From: an uncultured Clostridia bacterium
GTDB lineage: Bacteria; Bacillota; Clostridia; Oscillospirales; Oscillospiraceae
Direction: 5' to 3'
Assembly (NCBI GenBank): GCA_946531435.1
Contig: CAMNAO010000007.1
Location: 1 to 47,246 of the forward strand
Length of the DNA stretch: 47,246 nucleotides
How positions within the stretch are numbered: position 1 is the stretch's first letter; each line of letters begins with the position of its first letter. The notes below the pieces were generated by a model, which made no database searches, was not told where the DNA came from, and saw only the letters and a list, made by a program, of their open reading frames with translations. Below, piece by piece: positions 33,136-40,580 of the stretch. Both the position numbers and the translations under genes were made by a program.

Positions 33136-34020
33136 ATGAAGAGCATCTATCGCTTTGATCAAGTGGGGGAGAACCTCTATAACGTCACTGACACCGCGGA
33201 TCAGGGAAAGCGCGGCGTCCACATGTACTTTGTGATCGGGGAGGAGAAGGCCCTGATTTTTGACACCGGCTTTGGCGTGGTGGATACCCTGCGGCAGGAG
33301 CTGGAGAAACTCACGGAGAAACCCATTCTCTGTGTCGTGGGCCACGGACACCCGGATCACGCCGGAGCGGCCGCCCTCTTTGATACTGTGTACATGAACC
33401 ACAGGGACGAAGAGATCCTTCCCGAATCCCTCTCTTATGAGAAACGCATGGACGACGTGTTTCGGGAGATGGGCCCCGGAGGACCGAGAAAAATCGATCC
33501 GGAGCTGAAGGCCTACGCGGAGGAGCATATCGTGGATCCCGGCGGAAAGCATTTCCACTACATCGATGTGAACGCCGGGGATACCTTCGACCTGGGGGGC
33601 GATGTGCTGGAGGTTTTTGAGTTGCCTTACCATACCCAGGGCTCCATCGCCCTTCTGAACCGGGAGAAGAATTATTGCCTGGTAAGTGACAGCATCTCCC
33701 GCATGGCCGGTGTTACCGGGACCGCCTTCCCCGCGGAAAAGCGGGTCGGGCTTCTGAACTTCCGGGATGGGCTTCAGCGGCTGAATGCCTGCCTCAGGGA
33801 GGATACGCCTCTCTGGTACGGTCACTCCTACGAACCGCTGCCCGCCACCTATGTCCGTGATACCTTGACGGCGGTGGAGGAGGTGCTGGAGGGAAAGACG
33901 GAGAACGACACTCCCGCTCGCCCCAGACCGCCGAGACCCGGAATGCCCCCGGATACCCGCCGCATCTTCAACCATCCGGTGGGAGAGGTCAATTTCAGCT
34001 ACGACGCGAATCTCATCTGA
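33136..34020 (+). CDS. MBL-fold metallo-hydrolase (paralogue b)
   Basis: The start follows AAAGGAAG. The 294-residue protein is a clear paralogue of the one at 30554: VIGEEKALIFDTGFGVVDTL, metal motif HGHPDHAG, YHTQGSIALLNREKNY, the bridging Asp in VSDS, and the YGHS end are in the same order, as is the loop GPGGPRKID at about residue 113. The third His is preserved although the preceding Gly is Tyr. Near the C-terminus is an extra RPRPPRPGMPP stretch. It is the last gene of the continuous enzyme block; a 263-base gap follows. Activity is expected; the substrate is unknown. Confidence 0.88.
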   Translation: MKSIYRFDQVGENLYNVTDTADQGKRGVHMYFVIGEEKALIFDTGFGVVDTLRQELEKLTEKPILCVVGHGHPDHAGAAALFDTVYMNHRDEEILPESLSYEKRMDDVFREMGPGGPRKIDPELKAYAEEHIVDPGGKHFHYIDVNAGDTFDLGGDVLEVFELPYHTQGSIALLNREKNYCLVSDSISRMAGVTGTAFPAEKRVGLLNFRDGLQRLNACLREDTPLWYGHSYEPLPATYVRDTLTAVEEVLEGKTENDTPARPRPPRPGMPPDTRRIFNHPVGEVNFSYDANLI

Positions 34021-34202
34021 TTTCCTCAATCGCCTGGGCGTCAGAAGCCTGCGTCTATCCATGGCAAAAACTGATAGCGGCGGAGACTGCCCCACCGGGC
34101 ATCGCTCCGTCGCTACTCTGTTTATTAAGCTTTGTCCCGGAAGAGTGTGTTTCGTCCGGCAGTTTTTTCAATTGCAATATTTTCCCTACAAGAATGCTGT
34201 GT

Positions 34203-34231
34203 TATATTTTTATCAAGAATCGTATTCTTGA
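34203..34231 (+). promoter_or_regulatory. Weak promoter and palindromic operator before the flavoprotein gene
   Basis: A -10-like TATATT (34203-34208) with a poor -35 is followed at 34213-34231 by a perfect palindrome TCAAGAAT-CGT-ATTCTTGA, in the place of a repressor site. The rest of 34021-34283 shows no gene. Confidence 0.5.
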
Positions 34232-34283
34232 GGAAAAGTTTCTTCAAATGCAAGTATTCATTCTGAAAAGGAAGTGAAACTCC

Positions 34284-36173
34284 ATGCAATACCCATTGGA
34301 TCCTGAGGCCCTGCGTTGGCCCTACCCGGTGGATTACGACATAATTAACCGGATCGAGACCGATGTGCTGGTGATCGGCGGCGGCGTCGCTGGCTGCGGA
34401 GCCGCCCTGGGTGCGGCGCGCCGTGGAATGAAGGTGGCGATCTGCGACAAAGCGCCCATGCAGTATAGTGGCAACAGCGGCGCGGGCATCGACCACTGGA
34501 ACGACGTATCCGAGCACCCCAAAAGCTCCCGCACCACCGAAGAAAAATACGCCTCCAACCGGGGTGACCGAATGAATATCTCCATGTTCGGCCGCAGCGG
34601 TCCCACCATGACCCACCGGGATTACATTGCCACCAAAGGCACCTGGGACGCGCTTTTGGAGTTGGAGAAGATGGGCCTGCCGATCCGCGATGTGGACGGG
34701 GACTTTGACGGGGCGCCCACCAAGGACGACGAGTCCGGCCTCCTGAAGGCCTATAACTACGATGTGGTGGACTCCATCAAGCTGAGGGGCGGGAACTTTC
34801 TGAAGCCCGTCATGTATCGCACCATGAAAAAAGAGGGCGTGAAGACTTATAACCGGGTGATGATGACGGCCTTGCTTACCGAGGGAGGAAAGCAGGGGGC
34901 CCGGATCGCAGGCGGCATGGGATTCTCGGTGGAGACCGGGGAATTCTACGTCTTTCGCGCAAAAAGCGTGATCATCTCCACAGGATATGTCTGCGGTATG
35001 TGGATCTGCAGTACGGAGCTTACCGGCAGCAGCTACCGCTGGGACCCCAACGATGTGGGTGAGGGCGCAGCCATGGCCTATCTTGCAGGCGCGAAACTTT
35101 ATGGATTCTATGACAACGGCAAGGCCGGCATGAGCCATCCTTTTGCCTGGCCCCGCTTCGGGGTGGGCAGCAATGGGAATACCTGGACCCCATGCACCAT
35201 CGTGGACAACTGCGGAAAGCCGGTGGAGCCCCTTAATCGCAAGCGGGAGGGTCTGGGGAATCGGCCGGACGTCATGGCGCTGGTCCGAAGCGGCGAATAT
35301 GAACTGCCGTTCTGGGCAGATCTCTCCGCCCTTCCTGAGAGGGAGGCCCGCTCCATCTGGGGCATGATGGTGGGCAACGAGGGCAAGACCCGCTATACCT
35401 TATACGATTATTACACCAGGAACGGCTTCAACCCGGAGAAGCACCTCCTTTGGTGCCCCATCGATCCCAAGGCCGGAATAGGAAATATGCACGGTGACAA
35501 CGGCTCCGTCCGGCAGTGGAGGAGCGAGCGGGGCGGCCAGGGCGAGATCGCCGTGGATTGGGATCTGATGACCTCGGTCCCAGGCCTTTACGCTGCGGGC
35601 GCTTCCAGTGGCCTGGAGGGAGCGTCCTATGCTATTTCCTCCGGCTTCTACGCAGGAAACCGGGCGGCGGAGTTCGCGAAGGCGCACGAGCTCACCGCCA
35701 TTGACGAGCGCCAAGTTATGGAGGAGCGCCGCCGGGTCTACGCCCCGGTGGAGAGAAACGACGACCCGGAGGCCTGTATCGAGTGGAAGGAGCTTTGGGC
35801 GGGCACAGCCCGGGTGATGCAGCAGTGCTGTGCGGAGGTGCTGACGAGATCTGTGCTGGAATTCGGCATTGACTGGCTGAAGAGCATCGAGGAAAGCGAG
35901 GCAAAGCTGACCTATGCCCGCAATCCCCATGAGCTTGCCCGGGTTATGGAGTGCTCTACCCGCATTACTGTCTCCCGCCTTTTCCTGCGGGCCTGCATTG
36001 CCAGGCTGGAGGCGGAAGAGAAGGGCTTTCAAAACGAGGAGTTTCTCTTCAACTGGCTGGAGGGGGATACCTTCCGTTGGGAGATCGTCGATAAACTCTT
36101 CTATCTCAAGGCGCCCAATGCCCCAACCTATTTGGAGAACTATAACGCCCACCGTGCCAGGGAAAAGGAGTAG
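34284..36173 (+). CDS. FAD-dependent oxidoreductase, AprA/fumarate-reductase-like flavoprotein
   Basis: The 629-residue product starts with a leader of about 26 residues and then the FAD-binding motif TDVLVIGGGVAGCGAALGAARRG, a Glu/Asp-type CDK segment and SGNSGAGIDHW, all close to AprA-like flavoproteins of the succinate dehydrogenase/fumarate reductase superfamily. Later VPGLYAAGASSGLEGASYAISSGFYAG is the second FAD-contact region and EFAKAH follows. AprA itself reduces APS, but no sulfate gene is present, so the activity is more likely reduction or oxidation of a carbon substrate (inference). The ferredoxin-type partner begins 3 bases after its stop. No signal peptide, hence cytosolic. Start follows AAAAGGAAG. 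Confidence 0.85.
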   Translation: MQYPLDPEALRWPYPVDYDIINRIETDVLVIGGGVAGCGAALGAARRGMKVAICDKAPMQYSGNSGAGIDHWNDVSEHPKSSRTTEEKYASNRGDRMNISMFGRSGPTMTHRDYIATKGTWDALLELEKMGLPIRDVDGDFDGAPTKDDESGLLKAYNYDVVDSIKLRGGNFLKPVMYRTMKKEGVKTYNRVMMTALLTEGGKQGARIAGGMGFSVETGEFYVFRAKSVIISTGYVCGMWICSTELTGSSYRWDPNDVGEGAAMAYLAGAKLYGFYDNGKAGMSHPFAWPRFGVGSNGNTWTPCTIVDNCGKPVEPLNRKREGLGNRPDVMALVRSGEYELPFWADLSALPEREARSIWGMMVGNEGKTRYTLYDYYTRNGFNPEKHLLWCPIDPKAGIGNMHGDNGSVRQWRSERGGQGEIAVDWDLMTSVPGLYAAGASSGLEGASYAISSGFYAGNRAAEFAKAHELTAIDERQVMEERRRVYAPVERNDDPEACIEWKELWAGTARVMQQCCAEVLTRSVLEFGIDWLKSIEESEAKLTYARNPHELARVMECSTRITVSRLFLRACIARLEAEEKGFQNEEFLFNWLEGDTFRWEIVDKLFYLKAPNAPTYLENYNAHRAREKE

Positions 36174-36176
36174 ATT

Positions 36177-36881
36177 ATGAAGGATGCCTATCTTGTCCCC
36201 AATCGGACGGGTCCCGGCGTTGGGATCCGCATTGAAGAGAGTCTCTGCATCGGCTGCTGTAGCTGCGCGAATATTTGCCGGATCCAGACCATTCTGCCAA
36301 ACCCCGAGAAGGGAAAACCGCCCATCGTGGCTTACCCTGACGAGTGCTGGTACTGCGGCGTCTGCGTGGGGGTATGTCCTACGGGAGCCCTGGAGATGCG
36401 CCTGCCCATCAATCAGCGCGTGCTTTTTAAGGAGAAGGAAACGGGGCGGGTCTTTCGGATCGGCGCCTCGGATTCCCCCGAAAAGAGCTTTTTTAAGCCG
36501 CCCTATGGCTGGCTGGAAGGGAACGAGGCCAACGGCGCTTGGAAGGCCATCGAACGGCACGAAAAGCCCGTTGCCGCAGTAATCTCTTCTGAGGTCTGCA
36601 CTGCCATCGGAGCTTATTTTGCCGAGGAGAAGGGGAAGGATTGTGGGAAAAAGCTCTGCGGAATATTAAAAGCAATGGGCTTTGATAAGGTTTATTGCTC
36701 CGACACGGTTCCTGACTCTTGCCGGGATTGCTACAGCCTCTTTGTCGGTCCGGCGAAGGACGAAAAAGCCGATTGCAGCATCAACACAAAGCAGCTTTCA
36801 GAGATGATCAATCATGGCTGTGTCACCCGATATACAGCGGTGCATGTCTGGCGACAGACTGAGGAACAGGATTTTGACTAA
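36177..36881 (+). CDS. 2x[4Fe-4S] protein with truncated hydrogenase-like C-terminus
   Basis: The 234-residue product has two clusters of the CxxCxxCxxxC type: CIGCCSCANIC at about residues 22-32 and CWYCGVCVGVCP at about 58-69, as in AprB and other ferredoxin partners of flavoproteins. After residue about 120, KPVAAVISSEVCTAIGAYF and GKKLCGILKAMGFDKVY resemble the beginning of the [FeFe]-hydrogenase large-subunit domain (there VVQTAPAVRVALGE and GKMVAALRRLGFDKVF). It ends before any H-cluster cysteine motif. It carries further Cys in DSCRDC. It probably passes electrons to or from the flavoprotein encoded directly before it; the gap is 3 bases. It is the last gene of the island. Confidence 0.82.
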   Translation: MKDAYLVPNRTGPGVGIRIEESLCIGCCSCANICRIQTILPNPEKGKPPIVAYPDECWYCGVCVGVCPTGALEMRLPINQRVLFKEKETGRVFRIGASDSPEKSFFKPPYGWLEGNEANGAWKAIERHEKPVAAVISSEVCTAIGAYFAEEKGKDCGKKLCGILKAMGFDKVYCSDTVPDSCRDCYSLFVGPAKDEKADCSINTKQLSEMINHGCVTRYTAVHVWRQTEEQDFD

Positions 36882-37315
36882 ATGAAGGAATCCGAATATG
36901 TGATTCGATATCTCTTTCCGACCGGGAAGTCAATGCGGGGCTTCGCGCTTCCCTTTATTTCAGACGATAGAGCACAGCAGCAAATTGGCATTTTCCTGAA
37001 GAGTCAGCAAATTTGGCTTTTGTTTTGACTTCTGTTATCTTTAAAGATAATTCCTTTTTCTTTGTTTAGCGACGCAATTGGTGAGGTTTTCATCCACCGC
37101 TCTCCCCCTCAGAAAGCCCACACCGCAAAGCTTCAAGCGATGTCTGCCTCGAGGCACCTTTAAGAAGACTATGTGAGTAAAGACCCACCGGCTGACCCAC
37201 ACCGCGAAAAAAAGCGGGCGGGACACATGGATACAAGAGTGCTGAAAATGAAACAATTTCGAGCGAAAAGAAACGGAAAATTCCAAAACGGTCAAAATAG
37301 AAGCTCTATTCGCGC
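36882..37315. other. Gene-free, AT-rich right end of the island
   Basis: No gene is supported here. The stretch is AT-richer than the genes on either side and contains only short frames. Its right limit is the displaced tRNA repeat at 37316. No integrase remnant could be recognised. Confidence 0.6.
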
Positions 37316-37361
37316 TTCGTAATCAGCAGGTCGTGTGTTCGAGTCACATTGCCAGCTCCAA
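37316..37361 (+). repeat. Right 46-base attachment-site repeat (displaced tRNA-Thr 3' end)
   Basis: It is an exact copy of 17357-17402, from the anticodon loop through the CCA end plus one A. No 5' half of a tRNA precedes it: upstream bases do not match the D arm or acceptor strand. Confidence 0.8.
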
Positions 37362-37405
37362 AAAGCACCGGTTTTTCCTTTGATTTGAGGAAATCCGGTG
37401 CTTTT
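37361..37405 (+). terminator. Terminator after the displaced tRNA end
   Basis: Arms AAAAGCACCGG and CCGGTGCTTTT form a perfect stem. It is likely the original terminator of the tRNA-Thr gene before insertion. 37406-37511 holds no gene. Confidence 0.7.
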
Positions 37406-37511
37406 ACTCTTTACCTGCCATTGGGGACAGTCAAAGTGCCGAAGGGCGACGGCCCTGTTTTCAGCAGTTTTTGACATTCCTCTGAAAAAGAAAAGCCGGG
37501 TGCTTTTTCTA

Positions 37512-37540
37512 TTGACATCGCTAAATCGACATGGTATAAC
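37512..37540 (+). promoter_or_regulatory. Promoter of the lysine riboswitch and transporter
   Basis: A perfect TTGACA (37512-37517) and TATAAC (37535-37540) with a 17-base spacer stand just before the riboswitch. Confidence 0.85.
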
Positions 37541-37555
37541 ATACGCAAATTGAAT

Positions 37556-37722
37556 CGCGGATAGAGGCGCGGTGTTCATCAGTACCCTTCGGCAAGGCCA
37601 GGCAGCCGCCGGATGGGAAAGGGACCACCGCCGAAGAGAGGAGGGGGCCTGACCCTTTTTCTCTGGTCCCTGCGAAAAGATCGTCGGGATTGTCACAATT
37701 CTTTGTGGAGCGCTATCTTTGA
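37556..37722 (+). ncRNA. Lysine riboswitch (L box)
   Basis: The order of conserved blocks fits the L box: GATAGAGGCGCG (37559-37570), then CAGTA, a GATGGGAAAGGGACCA segment, CCGCCGAAG (37628-37636), and the closing GGAGCGCTATCT (37708-37719), which pairs with the opening block as P1. A stem-loop of the terminator type follows at 37759. The aptamer binds lysine and usually turns off lysine synthesis or uptake genes when lysine is plentiful. Its position before an amino-acid ABC transporter indicates lysine as the transported solute. Confidence 0.85.
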
Positions 37723-37758
37723 AGTCGGAGCGGGCAAAATGCCCGCGGATCGTTCATG

Positions 37759-37790
37759 GACCGCCTGCAAAGCGGTTCGTTTTATTTTAT
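37759..37790 (+). terminator. Riboswitch-controlled terminator
   Basis: GACCGC-CTGCAAA-GCGGTTC is followed by GTTTTATTTTA. A second small hairpin, GCGGGCaaaaTGCCCGC, lies at 37732-37748 and may take part in switching. Confidence 0.6.
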
Positions 37791-37839
37791 CCGCCGGCGG
37801 GATGTTTCGCCGGAGAGCTTCGGCTCAGAAAGGAAGAAT

Positions 37840-38718
37840 ATGAAAAGGATTCTCGCGATCATTCTGATGCTGGCGGCTGCCCTCTCTTTGGCGGCCTGCG
37901 GCGGAAGCGGCAGCCCGGCCTCCTCCGAAAGCGCTGTGGCCAGCGGGGTGGAGGACGGCGTCCTCACCATCGCCATGGAGTGTGCCTATGCCCCCTATAA
38001 CTGGACCCAGAGCGATGATTCCAACGGTGCGGTACCCATCTCCAACGCCCCCGGCTCCTATGCCAACGGCTATGATGTGATGATCGCCAAGAAGATCTGC
38101 GAAGCCAACGGATGGGAGCTTGAGGTCATTCAGTCCGACTGGGACTCCCTGGTTCCGGGTGTCCAGGCGGGCACCTTTGACGCCGTCATCGCCGGTCAGT
38201 CCATGACCGCCGAGCGGGCGGAGCAGGTGGATTTCGCCGGCCCCTATTTCTACGCTACCATCGTCTGCCTCACCAAGGCGGAGAGCCCTTTCTCCGCCGC
38301 CCAGGGCATCGGTGATCTTGCCGGCGGCAGCTGCACCGCGCAGATCGCCACCATCTGGTATGATAACTGCCTGCCCCAGATCGAGGGCGCCAACATTCTG
38401 ACAGCAGCGGAGACCGCCCCCGCCATGCTTATGGCGCTGGAGACCGGCACGGTGGACTTTGTCTGCACCGATATGCCCACCGCCCAGGGCGCTGTGGCGG
38501 CCTATCCGGATATGACGATCCTGGACTTCTCCGGCACCGACGGCGACTTCCAGTTCTCGGAACAGGAGCGGGCGGAGAATGTGAACATCGGCGTCTCCCT
38601 TATGAAGGGGAACACCGTGCTGAAGGAGAGCATCGACAACGTCCTCTCCGGGATGACGGTGGATGATTTCAACGATCTCATGGCCTACGCCATCTCCATC
38701 CAGCCCCTCAGCGAATAA
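37840..38718 (+). CDS. Amino-acid (lysine) ABC transporter substrate-binding lipoprotein
   Basis: The ATG at 37840 follows AAAGGAAG. The 292-residue product has a signal peptide ending in the lipobox LAAC (Cys at about residue 20). The body is a family 3 solute-binding protein: TIAMECAYAPYNWTQ, GYDVMIAKKICEANGWELEVIQSDWDSLVPGVQAGTFDAVIAGQSMTAERAEQVDFAGPYF. The amino-acid type is read from the lysine riboswitch upstream rather than from the protein. An upstream in-frame start at 37756 lies inside the terminator and is rejected. The permease and ATPase follow after a hairpin. Confidence 0.92.
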   Translation: MKRILAIILMLAAALSLAACGGSGSPASSESAVASGVEDGVLTIAMECAYAPYNWTQSDDSNGAVPISNAPGSYANGYDVMIAKKICEANGWELEVIQSDWDSLVPGVQAGTFDAVIAGQSMTAERAEQVDFAGPYFYATIVCLTKAESPFSAAQGIGDLAGGSCTAQIATIWYDNCLPQIEGANILTAAETAPAMLMALETGTVDFVCTDMPTAQGAVAAYPDMTILDFSGTDGDFQFSEQERAENVNIGVSLMKGNTVLKESIDNVLSGMTVDDFNDLMAYAISIQPLSE

Positions 38719-38726
38719 ACGCCGAT

Positions 38727-38752
38727 CCCCGGCAGGCCTCTGCCTGCCGGGG
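38727..38752 (+). other. Intercistronic hairpin after the binding-protein gene
   Basis: CCCCGGCAGGC-CTCT-GCCTGCCGGGG forms a near-perfect stem without U-run. As at 22800, it is placed between the binding protein and the first permease. Confidence 0.7.
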
Positions 38753-38779
38753 TGACCTCCGGCGGAAAGGAGCAGCACC

Positions 38780-39727
38780 TTGTTGAAACTGGCACAGTTG
38801 GGTGCGGATATTGCCAAACTATGGCAAAAGTACAGCGGGGCCTATCTCAGCGGCGTCCGCAACACCCTGGTCCTGGCCCTCATTGGCACGGTGATCGGCT
38901 GTATCATCGGCTTTGTCTGCGGCATTCTCAATACCATCCCCTGCGGAAAAAACGACCACCCGATCAAGCGGCTTCTTCTGGGCCTCATTCGGGTGATTAT
39001 TCGCGTCTATGTGGAGGTCTTTCGCGGCACGCCCATGGTGCTGCAGGCGGTCTTTCTGTACTATGGCCTGCCCTATTTTACTGACAACGCCGTAAAATTT
39101 ACCTCCGTCTGGCTGGCGGCGATCCTGGTGGTCTCCATCAACACCGGCGCCTATATGGCGGAATCCGTCCGGGGCGGCATCATTTCCGTGGATCCCGGTC
39201 AGACCGAGGGAGCCATGGCCATCGGCATGACCCATGTGCAGACCATGCTTCATGTGATCCTGCCCCAGGCGCTCCGGAACATCATGCCGCAGATCGGCAA
39301 CAATTTCATCATCAACGTGAAGGATACGTCGGTGATGTTCATCATCGGCTTCCCGGAGTTCTTCTCCGCTCACCGGGCCTCCGTGGGCGCCAGCTATCTC
39401 TATTTCCCCTCCGCCACGGTGGAGATGGCGGGGTATCTGACCATGACCCTGCTGGCCTCCTTCCTGCTGCGCTGGATCGAGAAGAAGCTGGACGGCTCCA
39501 GCAGCTATGAGCTGGTGAATGTGGATCAGCTGACCATGACCGCCGGTACCTATAACTTCCCCGATCGTTCCAGCCCCTTTGATGAGCGCAGTCCGGAGAC
39601 CTTGAAGAGCATCCAGCGGGAGGAGCTGAGAAGGCAGGTTGAGCGGGAGGAGGCCCTGAAGAAGGGGCGAGAGACCCAACGCAGACCGGAGGCTGGCGTC
39701 TCGGAAGAGAGGAGGATCGATCCATGA
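38780..39727 (+). CDS. Amino-acid ABC transporter permease (HisM/GlnP type)
   Basis: It starts at TTG 38780 (or the next TTG at 38783), with AAAGGAGC upstream; no ATG fits. The 315-residue product shows [27 protein letters not shown], the [11 protein letters not shown] motif of polar amino-acid permeases and the coupling loop [29 protein letters not shown]. The last 80 residues are a hydrophilic extension rich in Arg and Glu, longer than usual. It works with the binding protein before it and the ATPase whose start overlaps its stop by 4 bases. Confidence 0.92.
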   Translation: MLKLAQLGADIAKLWQKYSGAYLSGVRNTLVLALIGTVIGCIIGFVCGILNTIPCGKNDHPIKRLLLGLIRVIIRVYVEVFRGTPMVLQAVFLYYGLPYFTDNAVKFTSVWLAAILVVSINTGAYMAESVRGGIISVDPGQTEGAMAIGMTHVQTMLHVILPQALRNIMPQIGNNFIINVKDTSVMFIIGFPEFFSAHRASVGASYLYFPSATVEMAGYLTMTLLASFLLRWIEKKLDGSSSYELVNVDQLTMTAGTYNFPDRSSPFDERSPETLKSIQREELRRQVEREEALKKGRETQRRPEAGVSEERRIDP

Positions 39728-40464
39728 GTGAACGGATCCTGGAGGTTCGACACCTCTCCAAATCCTTTGGCAGCAATCAGGTGCTGCGGGATATCGACTT
39801 TAGGGTGGATTTTGGTGACGTCATCAGCATCATCGGAGCTTCCGGCTCCGGAAAGTCCACGCTTCTGCGCTGCATCAATCTGTTGGAGATCCCCACCGCG
39901 GGGGAGATCCTCTATCACGGGAAGAATATCCTCGCCCGGGGCACCGATCCGGCCAAGGTCCGCGCCCGCATCGGCATGGTTTTCCAGTCCTTTAATCTCT
40001 TCAGCAACATGACCGTGCTGGAAAACTGCGTGGTGGGGCAGATGAGCGTTCTGAAGCGGGACCGGGAGAGCGCGAAGGCCCACGCCATGGAGTATCTGGA
40101 GCGGGTGGGCATGGCGCCCTATGTCAATGCCAAGCCCCGGCAGATCTCCGGCGGTCAGAAGCAGCGGGTAGCCATTGCCCGGGCCATGGCCATGGACCCG
40201 GAGGTGCTGCTGTTTGATGAGCCCACCTCCGCCCTGGACCCGGAAATGGTGGGGGAGGTGCTCGGCGTCATGCGGGACCTGGCGAAGAGCGGCATGACCA
40301 TGCTGGTGGTGACCCATGAGATGGCCTTCGCCCGGGATGTGAGCAGTCGTGTGGTCTTTATGAGCGGCGGCTATATCTGCGAGGAGGGAAGCCCCCAGGA
40401 GCTATTGGGCAACCCGCAGAAGAAGGAGACCCGGGAATTCCTCTCCCGCTTCCGCGAGCGGTAA
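39724..40464 (+). CDS. Amino-acid ABC transporter ATP-binding protein (GlnQ/HisP type)
   Basis: The 246-residue product has Walker [11 protein letters not shown]-loop VFQSFNLF, signature [16 protein letters not shown], Walker [21 protein letters not shown] and the switch His in [19 protein letters not shown]. This is the classic polar-amino-acid subfamily. It drives lysine uptake together with the two preceding gene products (inference from the riboswitch). The operon ends at a strong terminator 18 bases downstream. Confidence 0.94.
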   Translation: MSERILEVRHLSKSFGSNQVLRDIDFRVDFGDVISIIGASGSGKSTLLRCINLLEIPTAGEILYHGKNILARGTDPAKVRARIGMVFQSFNLFSNMTVLENCVVGQMSVLKRDRESAKAHAMEYLERVGMAPYVNAKPRQISGGQKQRVAIARAMAMDPEVLLFDEPTSALDPEMVGEVLGVMRDLAKSGMTMLVVTHEMAFARDVSSRVVFMSGGYICEEGSPQELLGNPQKKETREFLSRFRER

Positions 40465-40482
40465 GATGGTATGGATACAGAG

Positions 40483-40521
40483 AGGCCCGCGAGGCGTATG
40501 AGCGCTTCGCGGGCCTTTTAT
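40483..40521 (+). terminator. Terminator of the amino-acid transporter operon
   Basis: AGGCCCGCGAGGCG / CGCTTCGCGGGCCT forms the stem and is followed by TTTT. Confidence 0.85.
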
Positions 40522-40523
40522 CG

Positions 40524-40552
40524 TTGAGTTCGGGAATAAGAAGTGCTACAAT
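40524..40552 (+). promoter_or_regulatory. Promoter of the AlkD-like gene
   Basis: TTGAGT (40524-40529) and TACAAT (40547-40552) are 17 bases apart, 28 bases before the start codon. Confidence 0.65.
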
Positions 40553-40580
40553 GATTCCGTCATCAAGGGAGGTGGAGACC

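Larger units (their letters stand above)
17357..37361. mobile_element. Genomic island in tRNA-Thr (about 20 kb)
   Basis: The limits are two exact copies of a 46-base sequence that is the 3' part of tRNA-Thr(CGT), starting at the anticodon loop. This is the pattern left by tyrosine-recombinase integration into a tRNA gene: the element restores the tRNA 3' end at one side and displaces the original 3' end to the other. Both copies are followed at once by a terminator hairpin, as expected if the right-hand one is the original tRNA terminator. The cargo is SDR, AraC regulator, ABC importer, hydrolases and a flavoprotein/ferredoxin pair. No integrase, excisionase, relaxase or transposase is visible, so the element is either decayed or mobilised in trans. 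Confidence 0.7.

Noticed and set aside
34284..36881. True APS reductase AprAB
   Set aside because: The flavoprotein is only AprA-like, the iron-sulfur partner has an extra hydrogenase-like tail, and no sulfate-activation or sulfite-reduction gene is in the window.
37173..37322. Short basic + strand frame (49 codons) ending inside the right repeat, considered as an integrase remnant
   Set aside because: The sequence has no recombinase motif (no Arg-His-x-x-Arg or Tyr site), and GTG start lacks a ribosome binding site.
37316..37361. Second complete tRNA-Thr gene
   Set aside because: Only the part from the anticodon loop on is present; upstream bases do not form the acceptor or D arm.
37292..37696. 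Minus-strand frame over the displaced tRNA end and riboswitch
   Set aside because: It reads through the tRNA fragment, terminator, promoter and riboswitch and has no ribosome binding site. It is a false frame.
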